NCBI RefSeq assembly: GCF_018596335.1
Contig: NZ_JAHEPS010000001.1
Span: 682,001 to 746,000, forward strand
Origin: Shewanella jiangmenensis
GTDB taxonomy: Bacteria > Pseudomonadota > Gammaproteobacteria > Enterobacterales > Shewanellaceae
Direction: 5' to 3'
DNA: 64,000 nucleotides
Below the pieces are notes generated by a model that had not been told where the DNA came from, searched no databases, and was given only the letters and a program-made list of their open reading frames with translations. Made by a program: the position numbers and the translations under genes. Positions 26,171 through 36,505 of this stretch are shown one piece after another. The number at the start of each line of letters is the position of its first letter. Position 1 is the stretch's first letter.

Positions 26171-28993
26171 TTAGGCAAACGCGCGGGCTTCGCCGTCGCC
26201 TTCAATGTTGGTAACACAGCGGCCACAAAGCGTTGGGTGGGCTTCGATGCTGCCCACTTCTTCACGGTGATGCCAGCAGCGCTCGCACTTGGCGGCATCT
26301 GTTTTGGCAACCAGCAGCTTAAGGCCCTTCACTTCGGTCGCAACCGCATTGGCCGGCGCGGCATCGGCGGCCAGCACCTTGGCATCGGAAGTCAGCAGCA
26401 CAAAGCGCAGCTCGTCACCGAGCACCAGCAGTTTGGCGGCAAGTTCGGCATCGGCGTACAGGGTCACAGCGGCTTCGAGTGAACCACCGAGCACCTTGTC
26501 GCGGCGCGCCTGCTCGATTTCTTTGTTCACTTCGTTACGCACACTGAGCAGCAGTTCCCAGTGTTCATCGGCCAGATCGCTCTCGAGGGTGACTGACTCC
26601 AGGCCCTGATACCATTCCTGAGTAAACACATAGGCTTCGCGCTTACCCGGCAGCAATTGCCAGATTTCATCGGCGGTAAAGCTCAACACAGGCGCAATCC
26701 AGCGCACCATGGCTTCAACGATGTGGAACAGCGCCGACTGACAGCTGCGACGGGCGTGGCTTTCACGCTTGGCGGTGTACTGGCGGTCTTTGATGATATC
26801 GAGATAGAAGCTGCCAAGCTCCACTGAGCAGAACTGCATCAGTTTCTGGGTCACGATGTGGAAGTTGTACTGCTCGTATGCGGCGATGATTTCGCTCTGC
26901 ACCTTGGCGGCGCGGCGCACCATCCACCGGTCCAGCGCCACCATGTCAGACACGGCCACCATGTCGGTTTCAGGGTTGAAACCATTGATGTTGGCCAGCA
27001 GGAAACGCCCTGTGTTACGGATGCGGCGATAGGCATCGGCGCTGCGGTTAAGGATTTCGTCAGAAACGCTCATCTCACCGCTGTAATCAGTGGCAGCTAC
27101 CCACAGGCGCAGGATGTCGGCGCCAAGCTTATTGGTCACTTCCTGCGGCGCAATGACGTTACCGATGGACTTGGACATCTTGCGGCCCTTGCCATCCACG
27201 GTAAAGCCGTGGGTCAGCACCTGCTTGTACGGCGCCTTGGCATGCATGGCGGTAGACAGCATAAGCGACGACATAAACCAGCCGCGGTGCTGATCCGAGC
27301 CTTCCAGATACAAATCAACGCCGTGGCCGTTAAATTCAGGACGGGCAGCCACAACGGTTTCGAAGGTTGAGCCCGAGTCGTACCACACGTCCAGCGTGTC
27401 GGTCACTTTACGGTACTGGTCCGCTTCATCGCCCAGCAGTTCAGCGGCATCCAAATCCCACCATGCCTGAATGCCTTGCTGCTCGATACGGTTGGCAACA
27501 CGCTCCATCAAAGACACTGAGTCTGGGTGCAGCTCGTCGGTATCCTTGTGGACAAACAGCGCAATAGGCACGCCCCAGGTACGCTGACGGGAGATACACC
27601 AGTCTGGACGGTTAGCCACCATGGTCTCGATGCGGCTCTGGCCCCAGTCTGGGATCCATTGGGTGTTGGCGATTTCAGTCAACGCAGTGCTGCGCAGGCC
27701 CTGATTATCCATGGAGATAAACCACTGCGGGGTGGCACGGAAGATAATCGGGGTTTTGTGGCGCCAGCAGTGTGGATAGCTGTGACGATAAGCAACGTGA
27801 TTAAGCAGCGCGCCTTTCTCTTTCAAAAGCGCCACTACGTTGTCGTTGGCTTTAAATACATGCTGACCGGCAAAGAAAGGCGTATCTGCCTTATAAACAC
27901 CGTTGTCACCTACGGGGTTGGCAACTTCGAGGCCATATTTCTGACCTACCACAAAGTCGTCCTGACCGTGACCTGGCGCTGTGTGCACCACACCGGTACC
28001 GGCGTCAGTGGTCACGTGGTCGCCCAAAATCACCGGCACGTCGAACTCAAGGAACGGGTGAGCAAAACGTGTCAGCTCAAGCTCGCTGCCTTTTACGCGG
28101 CCAAGCACTTCAAACGACTCGGCGCCATAACGCTTCACGCAGTCTTCATGCAGCACTTCAGCAACCACGATGGCGCGGGTCGCATCTTCTTTGGTGAAAG
28201 ACACCAGCACGTAATCAAGGTCGGCAGCAATGGCGAGCGCACGGTTGGCAGGCAAGGTCCATGGGGTGGTGGTCCAGATCACCATGGCGATGTCATGGCT
28301 GTAGCCTGCAACGCCAAACTTGGCGAGCAGCGAGGCCTTATCAACCACAGTGAAACCCACATCAATGGCAGGCGAAGTCTTGTCTTCGTACTCTACTTCC
28401 GCTTCAGCGAGCGCCGAGCCACAGTCGGTACACCAGTGCACCGGCTTCACGCCTTTTTGCAGGTGGCCGTTACCAATCACCTTGGCGAGCGAACGTACAA
28501 TGTTGGCCTCGGTGCCGTAATCCATGGTCAGGTAAGGATTGTGCCAGTCACCCAGCACGCCCAAGCGGATAAAGTCTTCGCGCTGGCCATCAACCTGAGC
28601 TGCGGCGTACTTGCGGCACTCTTCACGGAACTCGGCGGCAGAGATTTTCTGGCCAGGCTTACCCACCTTTTGCTCTACTTTCAGCTCAATCGGCAGACCG
28701 TGACAGTCCCAACCCGGCACATAAGGGGCATCGAAGCCCGCCATGGTTTTGGACTTGATAATGATGTCTTTCAGGATCTTGTTAACTGAGTGACCAATGT
28801 GAATGCTGCCGTTGGCGTATGGAGGGCCATCGTGCAGGATAAATGGCTTGCGACCGATGCGGCTGTCACGGATCAGCTGATACAGCTTGTCCTTGTTCCA
28901 GCGCTCCAGCATTTCGGGCTCGCGATTGGCCAGATTCCCACGCATCGGAAACTCGGTTTCCGGCAAATTCAAAGTAGATTTATAGTCGCTCAT
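26171..28993 (-). CDS. ileS: Isoleucyl-tRNA synthetase
   Basis: 940 aa. HIGH motif as [11 protein letters not shown] at about 58-68, KMSKS as [10 protein letters not shown] at about 602-611, editing CP1 domain between ([31 protein letters not shown]), and the C-terminal zinc finger with CERCWHH and CGRCV. Complete and family-typical. Between ribF and lspA. Confidence 0.97.
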   Translation of the reverse strand: MSDYKSTLNLPETEFPMRGNLANREPEMLERWNKDKLYQLIRDSRIGRKPFILHDGPPYANGSIHIGHSVNKILKDIIIKSKTMAGFDAPYVPGWDCHGLPIELKVEQKVGKPGQKISAAEFREECRKYAAAQVDGQREDFIRLGVLGDWHNPYLTMDYGTEANIVRSLAKVIGNGHLQKGVKPVHWCTDCGSALAEAEVEYEDKTSPAIDVGFTVVDKASLLAKFGVAGYSHDIAMVIWTTTPWTLPANRALAIAADLDYVLVSFTKEDATRAIVVAEVLHEDCVKRYGAESFEVLGRVKGSELELTRFAHPFLEFDVPVILGDHVTTDAGTGVVHTAPGHGQDDFVVGQKYGLEVANPVGDNGVYKADTPFFAGQHVFKANDNVVALLKEKGALLNHVAYRHSYPHCWRHKTPIIFRATPQWFISMDNQGLRSTALTEIANTQWIPDWGQSRIETMVANRPDWCISRQRTWGVPIALFVHKDTDELHPDSVSLMERVANRIEQQGIQAWWDLDAAELLGDEADQYRKVTDTLDVWYDSGSTFETVVAARPEFNGHGVDLYLEGSDQHRGWFMSSLMLSTAMHAKAPYKQVLTHGFTVDGKGRKMSKSIGNVIAPQEVTNKLGADILRLWVAATDYSGEMSVSDEILNRSADAYRRIRNTGRFLLANINGFNPETDMVAVSDMVALDRWMVRRAAKVQSEIIAAYEQYNFHIVTQKLMQFCSVELGSFYLDIIKDRQYTAKRESHARRSCQSALFHIVEAMVRWIAPVLSFTADEIWQLLPGKREAYVFTQEWYQGLESVTLESDLADEHWELLLSVRNEVNKEIEQARRDKVLGGSLEAAVTLYADAELAAKLLVLGDELRFVLLTSDAKVLAADAAPANAVATEVKGLKLLVAKTDAAKCERCWHHREEVGSIEAHPTLCGRCVTNIEGDGEARAFA

Positions 28994-29060
28994 CGATCCT
29001 ATACCGTTTATTGCCTAAGGCTTATGCAAAACATGGAGACTGCGCCCAGCGGCGCTGTCG

Positions 29061-29996
29061 TTAACCTGCGTCGTCACCAAGCAGGGCGCGGGCCCTGTCG
29101 GCGTCGTTCCAAATCTGTCGTTTCAGGGCATCGAGGGATTCAAACGGCTGCTCGTCGCGAATTTTCGCCACCAGCTCCACTTCCACGCGCTGCCCATAAA
29201 GATCGCCTTCAAAATCAAACAGGTGCACCTCAAGCTGGCACACCTGACCATTGACCGTAGGCCTGAAGCCCACATTAGCAACCCCTTCATATATATCGCT
29301 GCCATCCCACCAGAGTTTTACCGCAAACACACCGCGAACCGGCACCACTTTACGCTTAAGCGCAATATTGGCGGTGGGAAAACCTATTGTGCGGCCGATT
29401 TTCTGGCCGTGTGCGACCCGCCCGCTCAGGGTAAAGGGGTGACCAAGCAAACGTCTTGCCTGCTCAAGATTGCCCTTGGCAAGCTGCTCGCGTACAGCGG
29501 TAGAACTCACCCGCAAATCGCCCACAGTGAACGAATGGGTGTTCACCACGGCAAAGCCAAAGCGCTCGCCGGCTTTTTTCAGCATATCAAAGTTACCGGC
29601 GCGGCTTTTGCCAAAACAAAAGTCATCGCCGACCACCAGGTATTTTACGCCAAGCCTGCGCACCAGCAGATCTTCGATAAAAAACTCAGGATCCATGGAG
29701 GCAAAATGGCGGTTGAAGTTGACGCACAGCAAGCGGTCGATGCCAAGCTCACCCAGCAGGGCAATTTTATCGCGCAGTAAACTGAGCCTGGCTGGCGCAT
29801 CGTCACCGCGAAACAATTCCTGCGGCTGGGGCTCAAAGGTCATCAGAGTCGCCGGCAATCCAAAATGCGTCGCCCGCTCAACCAGACTGGCAATGACTTT
29901 AGCGTGCCCACGATGGACACCATCAAAGTTGCCAATCGTCAGCACGCATCCCCGATGCGCGGGCAATATATTGTGAATTCCGCGGATTAATTCCAT
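29061..29996 (-). CDS. ribF: Bifunctional riboflavin kinase / FAD synthetase
   Basis: Converts riboflavin to FMN and FAD. 311 aa from ATG 29996 (an upstream in-frame TTG exists). Adenylyltransferase half with TIGNFDGVHRGH and VGDDFCFGKSRAGN; kinase half with HGQKIGRTIGFPTANIAL and GVFAVKLW, LEVHLFDFEGDLYG. Intact. Confidence 0.96.
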   Translation of the reverse strand: MELIRGIHNILPAHRGCVLTIGNFDGVHRGHAKVIASLVERATHFGLPATLMTFEPQPQELFRGDDAPARLSLLRDKIALLGELGIDRLLCVNFNRHFASMDPEFFIEDLLVRRLGVKYLVVGDDFCFGKSRAGNFDMLKKAGERFGFAVVNTHSFTVGDLRVSSTAVREQLAKGNLEQARRLLGHPFTLSGRVAHGQKIGRTIGFPTANIALKRKVVPVRGVFAVKLWWDGSDIYEGVANVGFRPTVNGQVCQLEVHLFDFEGDLYGQRVEVELVAKIRDEQPFESLDALKRQIWNDADRARALLGDDAG

Positions 29997-30054
29997 CTGT
30001 AATGACAACTGCCGTACGTAAATTGGCGGATTATATCTCAGGCGGTGCTGATAA

Positions 30055-31620
30055 TCAGCCCTTGCGGGCAGGTTTCATCTTCCAGGGTTTAATCCCAAGT
30101 AGCACCAAAGTCATCCCATAGGCCAATGCAGCCGCCCCGATAAGCAGCGTAAGACTTGTCGCTCTGTTGGTAATGCCCCACTCAAGCCACTGCGCCTCAG
30201 ACGGCAACAGATACCACAGAAGCGCGGTCATAGCGAGGGTAGACAATGCCACCTTGGCGAAAAACACCAGGGTTGCCGCGCTCACGCGATAGACACCGGC
30301 CCGGTGCAAACCACGATACAGCAGCGCCGCATTAAGGAGCGCCGACAGCGAGGTCGCCGCCGCCAGGCCCACATAGCCAAACGGAATGGCAAATATCAGG
30401 TTAAACACCATGTTGCTCACCATAGCGACTATGCCGTAGCGCACCGGCGTGCGGGTATCCTGACGTGCGTAGTATCCAGGCGCCAATACCTTGATAAGCA
30501 TAAAGTTAAGTAATCCGGCGCCATAAGCCATCAAACTATACGAGGCCATCTGCACATCAGTGATATCAAATGCGCCGCGCATAAACAGCACCATTAACAT
30601 AGGTTTGGCGAGCACTATCAGCCCAAGCATGGCTGGCATGCCAAGCAGCACTATTGCGCGCACGCCCCAATCCATGGTCGAGGCAAAGCCATCACCTTCG
30701 GCATTCACATGCTTTTTCGACAGCGCCGGCAACACCACAGTCGCGATGGCAATACCAAAGAGGCCGAGGGGAAACTCCAGCAAGCGGTCGGAGTAATAGA
30801 GCCAACTGATGGAGCCGGAAACCAGAAAACTGGCAACCAGGGTGTCAAACAGCAAATTGATTTGTGACACCGACACCCCAAAAAGCGCTGGGATCATCAG
30901 AGTACGAATTTTGGTTACGCCGGGGTGATTCCAGCCCCATGAAGGGCGCACCAACGCCTTCTCCCTGATAAGGAACGGAATTTGGAACAAAAACTGAATA
31001 AGACCGCCGGCAAACACGCCCCAGGCAAGACCAAGTTCAGGCCGTTCCATCTGCGGTGACACCCACAGTGCAAACCCAATCATGGCGACGTTTAAAAACA
31101 CCGGCGTAAAGGCCGACACCGCAAAGCGACCACGGGTATTAAGGATGGAACCGGCAAGCGCAGTAAAGGTGATAAACCATAAATAAGGAAAGGTAATCTT
31201 CAGCATCAGGCTGGACTGTTCAAACTTGTCAGCGTTTTCGCCGCCATTAAGCCAGTCCAGAAACCAGCCGCCACCAAACAGCGCGGCAAGAATCGGTGAG
31301 CCAATCACCCCAAACAGGGTCACTATGGTGACAAGTCCACCCAGGGTACCAGCCACCTTTGAGAGCAACTCGCGGGTTTCTTCCGGCGTGCGCTTTTCCT
31401 GATATTCGGTCAACACAGGCACAAAAGCCTGGGCAAACGCCCCTTCGGCAAACAGTCGTCTTAAAAAATTGGGAATTTTGTTGGCGAAGAAAAACACATC
31501 GGCACTGGCACCGGCGCCCATGAGATTGGCCACTACCATATCGCGCACCAACCCCAACACACGGGAAATCAGAGTCATGGCACTGACTATCATCCCTGAC
31601 TTCAGTAATTTTTTACTCAA
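30055..31620 (-). CDS. murJ: Lipid II flippase MurJ
   Basis: 521 aa from a TTG start at 31620 (LSKKLLKSGMIVSAMTLISR), preceded by a G-rich ribosome site; the open frame extends to 31719 but the family begins here. Fourteen predicted membrane segments; conserved SRVLGLVRD, FFANKIPNFLRRLFAEGAF and GVFAGGLIQFLFQIPFL are visible. Essential for peptidoglycan precursor export. Divergent from rpsT. Confidence 0.94.
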   Translation of the reverse strand: MSKKLLKSGMIVSAMTLISRVLGLVRDMVVANLMGAGASADVFFFANKIPNFLRRLFAEGAFAQAFVPVLTEYQEKRTPEETRELLSKVAGTLGGLVTIVTLFGVIGSPILAALFGGGWFLDWLNGGENADKFEQSSLMLKITFPYLWFITFTALAGSILNTRGRFAVSAFTPVFLNVAMIGFALWVSPQMERPELGLAWGVFAGGLIQFLFQIPFLIREKALVRPSWGWNHPGVTKIRTLMIPALFGVSVSQINLLFDTLVASFLVSGSISWLYYSDRLLEFPLGLFGIAIATVVLPALSKKHVNAEGDGFASTMDWGVRAIVLLGMPAMLGLIVLAKPMLMVLFMRGAFDITDVQMASYSLMAYGAGLLNFMLIKVLAPGYYARQDTRTPVRYGIVAMVSNMVFNLIFAIPFGYVGLAAATSLSALLNAALLYRGLHRAGVYRVSAATLVFFAKVALSTLAMTALLWYLLPSEAQWLEWGITNRATSLTLLIGAAALAYGMTLVLLGIKPWKMKPARKG

Positions 31621-31873
31621 ATGTCCCCCCGGGAACGACTGAAAAATTGCGGGTAAACTCCAGGAAAAATCGCTTTCGGCACTGTCACACGGCAGTAATT
31701 GCTGGTAGAATTGCGCCACATTTTACACGAGTTGGGTTGAAGATAGCCAAGTCGGGTTGGATTATTTTGCTTTAATGGCGGATATTCAACCATTGCCATT
31801 GACAAGATGGCAAATTACGGGCATATTCCTCGACCTTTGAAAGTATCAATCCCAAGTTTTTAGGAGTTGCACC

Positions 31874-32140
31874 TTGGCTAACAGCAAGACTGCAAAGAAA
31901 CGCGCTATTCAATCTGAAAAGCGTCGTCAGCACAACGCCAGCCGTCGCTCAATGCTGCGTACCTACGTGAAGAAAGTTATCGCTGCCATCAAAACCGGCG
32001 ATCACAAAGCTGCTACTGAAGCCTTCAACGTAGCCCAGCCTATCGTTGACCGCATGGCGACCAAAGGCCTGATCCACAAGAACAAGGCCGCCCGTCAAAA
32101 GGCTCGTCTGAACGCCCGTATCAAGGCTCTGGCTGCTTAA
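31874..32140 (+). CDS. rpsT: 30S ribosomal protein S20
   Basis: 88 aa: [20 protein letters not shown] and [18 protein letters not shown] C-terminus ([21 protein letters not shown]). Uses a TTG start (31874) with AGGAG upstream, as E. coli rpsT does, where the weak start takes part in autoregulation. Followed directly by a terminator. Confidence 0.98.
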   Translation: MANSKTAKKRAIQSEKRRQHNASRRSMLRTYVKKVIAAIKTGDHKAATEAFNVAQPIVDRMATKGLIHKNKAARQKARLNARIKALAA

Positions 32141-32160
32141 TCGCTGCCAGCAAGACGTAA

Positions 32161-32187
32161 AAAAACCGGCTAACGCCGGTTTTTTTA
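32161..32187 (+). terminator. Terminator after rpsT
   Basis: Stem ACCGGC / GCCGGT with loop TAAC, flanked by A and T runs; works in both directions, also for the convergent ArsR-family gene. Confidence 0.85.
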
Positions 32188-32194
32188 TTTCTGC

Positions 32195-32500
32195 TCAGTG
32201 GCAATAAATGTTGTTCAGCAACTTGATGATTTCTTTCACCTCGTCACTTTTCAGTGAATAAAACACCGTTTGAGCTTCCTTGCGGGTCGCCACCAGATTG
32301 TCTTTACGAAGCCACGCCAAATGTTGAGACAGTGCCGACTGGCTCAGCCCCAGCTTTTTGTTCATCTCACCGACACACATCTCGCCTTCGTTCAGCAGAT
32401 GGCACAAGATAAACAATCGGCGTTCATTCGCCAGCGCTTTTAACAGCACCACCGCGTGATCAGCTCGCTCCTGCATCAATTCTATATTCATTACGAGCAT
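32195..32500 (-). CDS. ArsR-family repressor, BigR/YgaV (reactive-sulfur) type
   Basis: 101 aa. Winged helix with LLKALANERRLFILCHLLNEG and recognition helix LGLSQSALSQHLAWLRKDNLV. Lacks the CxC metal site of ArsR/SmtB; instead Cys33 and Cys100 sit where the thiol pair of BigR/SqrR/YgaV proteins lies, so sensing of persulfide or oxidant by a dithiol switch is likely. A third cysteine (Cys42) is unusual. ATG 32500 or 32491 are both possible starts. No rhodanese, SQR or persulfide dioxygenase gene is adjacent, so the target is unknown. Confidence 0.82.
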   Translation of the reverse strand: MLVMNIELMQERADHAVVLLKALANERRLFILCHLLNEGEMCVGEMNKKLGLSQSALSQHLAWLRKDNLVATRKEAQTVFYSLKSDEVKEIIKLLNNIYCH

Positions 32501-32626
32501 ATTCTCCTAATACAAACCCCGCGCCTAATATAGCGTTGGCTTACAAACTGCGCCCTGACACAGCCCACACTTTTTGTTAGATTGTTTTCAAAAATGGGAT
32601 GTACGTTATAAAAATCGAGGATATGC

Positions 32627-34039
32627 ATGAAAACCCTACCCTTGGCCCTGCTGTCGCTGGGGCTGCTTGTGGCTGCCAACAGCCAGGCAAACCAAACAAC
32701 AACCGATAAAAATCATAAAGTTGCCATTAGCCTTGCCAATACTGCAGCGCAGTCCAGCCTTGCCTACGAACTGGTGGAGTCTCTAACGGTGGAAGTTGGA
32801 CCGCGTCTTGCCGGCAGCGACCAGGATAAAGTGGCGGTAGACTGGGCCATGGCGAAGCTGAAAAGCCTTGGCTTTGAGCGGGTGTACAAAGAGCCGGTCA
32901 CAGTGCCTGTGTGGCACCGGGGTATCGCCAAAGCGAATATCGTCAGCCCCTACCCGCAGCCCATGGTTATCACCGCCCTTGGCGGCAGCATAGCCACACC
33001 CAAAGGCGGCATCACCGCCGAAGTCGCCCGTTTTGACAGCCTCGACGCCCTGAAAGCCGCCCCCGAAGGCTCGCTTAAAGGCAAAATTGCCTTTATCGAT
33101 GCCAAAACCGAGCGTCACCGCGACGGCGCGGGTTACGGCAAAACCTCCTCAGGCCGCAGCAAAGGCGCGGTTGCCGCCGCTGAAAAAGGAGCGGTTGCCA
33201 TCATCATCCGCTCCATCGGCACCGACACCGACCGCATGGCCCACACCGGCATGATGCGCTATCAGGACGGCGTTGAGCCCATTCCTGCCGCCGCTGTCTC
33301 GAATCCCGATGCAGACATGATAAACGCCATGTTAAAGCGTACCGACAAGGTCAGCCTGCATCTGGAGCTTGGTTCTGAGCGGCGCGGAGAAGCGACCTCC
33401 TACAATGTGATTGCCGAAGTCAGCGGCAGCAGCAAGGCTGACGAAATTGTACTGATTGGTGCCCATCTGGATTCCTGGGATGAAGGCACGGGCGCCATAG
33501 ATGACGGTGCCGGCGTTGCCATTGTCACCGCCGCCGCCAAACACATTCTGGATTTGCCGGCCAAGCCGCAGCGCACGGTGCGGGTAGTGCTCTATGCCGC
33601 CGAAGAAGTCGGGCTTATTGGCGGCAAAACCTACGCCAAGGCCCACGAAGCTGAACTTGCAAAACACTATATTGCGGCCGAGTCCGACTTTGGTGCCGGC
33701 CGTATCTATCAGATTGACTGGAATGTAGCGCCCAGAGCGCACGCCGATGCGGTAAAGCTGATGCACGCGGCAGAGCAACTTGGTGTAAGCAGCGGTAACA
33801 ATCAGGCGTCAGGCGGACCGGATGTCTCCATGCTGCCAGCCCTTGGCGTACCGGTCGCATCCCTTCGCCAAGATGGCAGTGATTACTTTGATTATCACCA
33901 CACGCCCAACGACACTCTGGATAAAATTGACCCCGCCGCTCTGGCACAAAACGTCGCCGTTTACGCCCAGTTTGCCTGGATGATGGCAAACAGTGAACTG
34001 GAGCTCAGACCGCTTGCTCCAAAACCGCAGGCACAGTAA
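32627..34039 (+). CDS. M28-family zinc aminopeptidase, secreted
   Basis: 470 aa with signal peptide (..LLVAANSQA). A PA-like insert (about 130-240) is followed by the M28 catalytic domain. Zinc ligands are all visible: His and Asp in GAHLDSWDEGTG and IDDGAG, the Glu pair in AAEEVGL, Asp in ESDFGAG and His in YHHTPNDT. Plasma glutamate carboxypeptidase-like layout. Expected to trim peptides in the periplasm or medium. Monocistronic. Confidence 0.93.
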   Translation: MKTLPLALLSLGLLVAANSQANQTTTDKNHKVAISLANTAAQSSLAYELVESLTVEVGPRLAGSDQDKVAVDWAMAKLKSLGFERVYKEPVTVPVWHRGIAKANIVSPYPQPMVITALGGSIATPKGGITAEVARFDSLDALKAAPEGSLKGKIAFIDAKTERHRDGAGYGKTSSGRSKGAVAAAEKGAVAIIIRSIGTDTDRMAHTGMMRYQDGVEPIPAAAVSNPDADMINAMLKRTDKVSLHLELGSERRGEATSYNVIAEVSGSSKADEIVLIGAHLDSWDEGTGAIDDGAGVAIVTAAAKHILDLPAKPQRTVRVVLYAAEEVGLIGGKTYAKAHEAELAKHYIAAESDFGAGRIYQIDWNVAPRAHADAVKLMHAAEQLGVSSGNNQASGGPDVSMLPALGVPVASLRQDGSDYFDYHHTPNDTLDKIDPAALAQNVAVYAQFAWMMANSELELRPLAPKPQAQ

Positions 34040-34120
34040 GAAAAACCGGCAGTGTAAAAAACTGGCGGTGTAGAAATACCTGAGCACATTTACACTGACC
34101 ACGCAGGGAGCCAATTAACC

Positions 34121-34176
34121 GCTCAGCAAACCCACTGCCAGCTCAGGAAAACCCACTGCCAGCTCAGGAAAACCCA
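34121..34176. repeat. 21-bp tandem repeat after the M28 peptidase gene
   Basis: Three partly complete copies of GCTCAGGAAAACCCACTGCC(A): 34121-34140 (one base shorter), 34141-34161, 34162-34176. Non-coding, directly before a terminator. Confidence 0.75.
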
Positions 34177-34192
34177 TTAATTGTCCCGCATA

Positions 34193-34222
34193 AAAAAGCC
34201 GTGCCCATCAGCACGGCTTTTT
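34193..34222. terminator. Bidirectional terminator
   Basis: 12-bp perfect stem AAAAAGCCGTGC / GCACGGCTTTTT, loop CCATCA. Serves the M28 gene and the convergent DUF3626 gene. Confidence 0.88.
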
Positions 34223-34351
34223 CAGCACCAAAGGTTAGTAACTCTTTCAAGTGACTGTATTAGCGAGATTGTTTCAACACGCTTACGCCCATGAGACACC
34301 TGCTGCTCTCATCTGAAGCTGAGCTCAAGCGGTGCAGCCGTACAGGCATTA

Positions 34352-35512
34352 TTAATCTGCAGTCTCAAGCTCGGTGTCGGTTGCGGGCACATGGGACAGA
34401 TGGTCGCAGTTGTGGTTGTCTGCATCGCAGCGCTGGCCAACGTCTGTGGTGGCGCCGTAGCGAACCAGCAAATGCCAGAGCCACTTAAGCTCGCTTTGCA
34501 CTTCGCTTTGATGACCGCGGCTGCGCCAGCGGGTCGGGAAGCGGCTCACTTCGCGGGCGGCGGCGCCGATGGCATAGGCGCTGATTTGACCATCAATGGC
34601 AACCCGCTCGGCAAGGGACGGCATGCCCGGGCCACGGAAGTCGCTGACCACCTCATCAAGGGGCAGAGATAAGCCGCCATGCCAGTGCAGCGCGATATCG
34701 TAACGGTCGCAGAGTTTTTCCAGCAGGCTGCCAACTTCGGTGCCGCGATAGCTTGGGTCGGCAACCAAATCCTGAATGTCTTCTTCTAGGCTAAGCTGGC
34801 CGTGGATTTGCGCTTCGATGTAATGATCAAGGTTGCCAGACAGTGGCCTGCCAAAACGCACTTCGGCAGGCTCGCCAAGGCAGGCCAGCATACGCTCCAC
34901 CAGCTTCGCCGGCGCAAGTCCATACTCACCAAGGGCATAACGGCGCTCAAAGCTCTCACTCAAAAGCGCGGCAATCACCATCTCAAACGCATCGGCCGTG
35001 CCCTTGTCTTTGGGATTGCGGTACGAATCATGGAAACAAAAACTGGCGCGGGCCATCACTTCCGGTTTGGTCAGAAAATAGCAGCTGCCAAAGCGCGGCG
35101 CAGGGCCATTGGGGGCATGCAGTAAATCCAGCGCGCCGTATTTGGGGCGCATCGTCGCCTCAAGCTCCAAATCGCCAAAAAATTCCCGCTCCCACATATC
35201 GCGCTGACCGCCGATATCCGGCGACAAAAGACCGCTGGAAATGTGGGTTTCAAACTGGTTGCGATAGCGGCCATCCTGCAACAAACCTTCGGCCACGGTG
35301 ATGCCGCGCGAATCAAAACGGTCGGGATGAAAATGCAAAGCTATCCTGCCATGACGGGCCACCGCCTGCATGGCGCTGTTAAAACGATTGGCAGGAATAT
35401 CCGACATTTGCAGTATGTTGCGGATGATGCCAAGGGCTGGCTCACGGTGCGAGCGGGCATAACGACTCAGGCTGTCAATGGCAGGAATGCGGCTGCCGGG
35501 CGCTGCTGACAT
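34352..35512 (-). CDS. DUF3626 protein
   Basis: 386 aa from ATG 35512 (GAGAGAAT upstream). Recognised as DUF3626 by ALHFHPDRFDSRGITVAEGL followed by DGRYRNQFETHIS, GGQRDMWEREFFG, RPKYGALDLL and APRFGSCYF. No signal peptide or membrane segment. The conserved His/Asp/Glu-rich blocks suggest an enzyme, but no activity is known to me. Stands alone. The C-terminal tail (about 360-386) is rich in Asp, His and Cys. Confidence 0.75.
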   Translation of the reverse strand: MSAAPGSRIPAIDSLSRYARSHREPALGIIRNILQMSDIPANRFNSAMQAVARHGRIALHFHPDRFDSRGITVAEGLLQDGRYRNQFETHISSGLLSPDIGGQRDMWEREFFGDLELEATMRPKYGALDLLHAPNGPAPRFGSCYFLTKPEVMARASFCFHDSYRNPKDKGTADAFEMVIAALLSESFERRYALGEYGLAPAKLVERMLACLGEPAEVRFGRPLSGNLDHYIEAQIHGQLSLEEDIQDLVADPSYRGTEVGSLLEKLCDRYDIALHWHGGLSLPLDEVVSDFRGPGMPSLAERVAIDGQISAYAIGAAAREVSRFPTRWRSRGHQSEVQSELKWLWHLLVRYGATTDVGQRCDADNHNCDHLSHVPATDTELETAD

Positions 35513-35770
35513 GAAGATTCTCTCGGGCCAAAAATTGATGGATGAAAACCCTGCCAAGATAACAGAGGAACGCACAGGGCTCCACGACTATTGTGCCAAG
35601 CCGAGGCTCCCCCTCGAAGGATCCCGGCACTTAGCCAATATCACAGGGGCGAATAGATCTCACCCGGCACAAACCCAAGCAGTCGACGGGCAAATAGACG
35701 GGGCCGAGGGTTGCGGGAATGAAGGTTAAATCGCTGACAGGCCAAACGCCTGTCAGCTTAATGCCGGGGT

Positions 35771-36307
35771 TTAATTAGCCGCAGGAGCAGCCGGTGCTTT
35801 ACAGCTGCTGATAAGCGACTGGAAGTGCTGACCCAGATCCTGAGAAGCCAGGGCTTCGGTCTGGCTCGCCATAGCAGCGAGGGTTTTGCTTGCCCCTTCA
35901 AGCCCTTGCTCGGCAATCAATGTCTTGGCATAGGCCGCCACATCGGCGCCTTTTTGCAGCAGTGCGGCGGCGTTTTCAAGGCTTAAATCCTGCGCCAGTG
36001 CCGACTCAATACTGGCGAGCAGCTCGGCCACTTTGGCCGATTCCGTCAGCGCGCCTTCAACAGTCGCCAAATCACCGAGGGGATCTTTGGCAAGTTTATC
36101 GGCGATACAGGCGGCAACCGAGCCTGCGGCCGCGCTCTTGCTTACCGCATCCAGCCCCTGGGAGCGAATTTGCTCAATGGCAGACTGAATTTCAGTGTCT
36201 TTGGCAAGCCAGGCCTGCTCCAGTGCCGCCTTTTCGTTGTCGCCAAACCAACCACAGCCAGACAGGGCCAGGGTTCCCACTGCAACAGCCACTAACGAAT
36301 ACTTCAT
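35771..36307 (-). CDS. Putative lipoprotein, unknown function
   Basis: 178 aa. Lipobox ALSGCGW with Cys18. The mature part is almost entirely alpha-helical and Ala/Leu/Glu-rich; two cysteines (VAACIAD and ISSCKAP) could form a disulfide. I do not recognise a family. Sits between the DUF3626 gene and the divergent rhlE. Confidence 0.75.
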   Translation of the reverse strand: MKYSLVAVAVGTLALSGCGWFGDNEKAALEQAWLAKDTEIQSAIEQIRSQGLDAVSKSAAAGSVAACIADKLAKDPLGDLATVEGALTESAKVAELLASIESALAQDLSLENAAALLQKGADVAAYAKTLIAEQGLEGASKTLAAMASQTEALASQDLGQHFQSLISSCKAPAAPAAN

Positions 36308-36505
36308 CTGATTTCCTTATTAAGGTGATAGCGATTTGCCACAGTGTTTCAAACTCCCATTAAACAAGGATGAATCGCAAAACTGCGGCTAAAATCGGGA
36401 TAAATAGGTGCTTGCGATGGCCACAGGAGGCCACCTTTGGTAAGCTTGCGCCCCCGCTTGGCTACCCGTTTGTCGTCAAGCCTTCCTGCCAGCAAGAGAG
36501 ATTGC

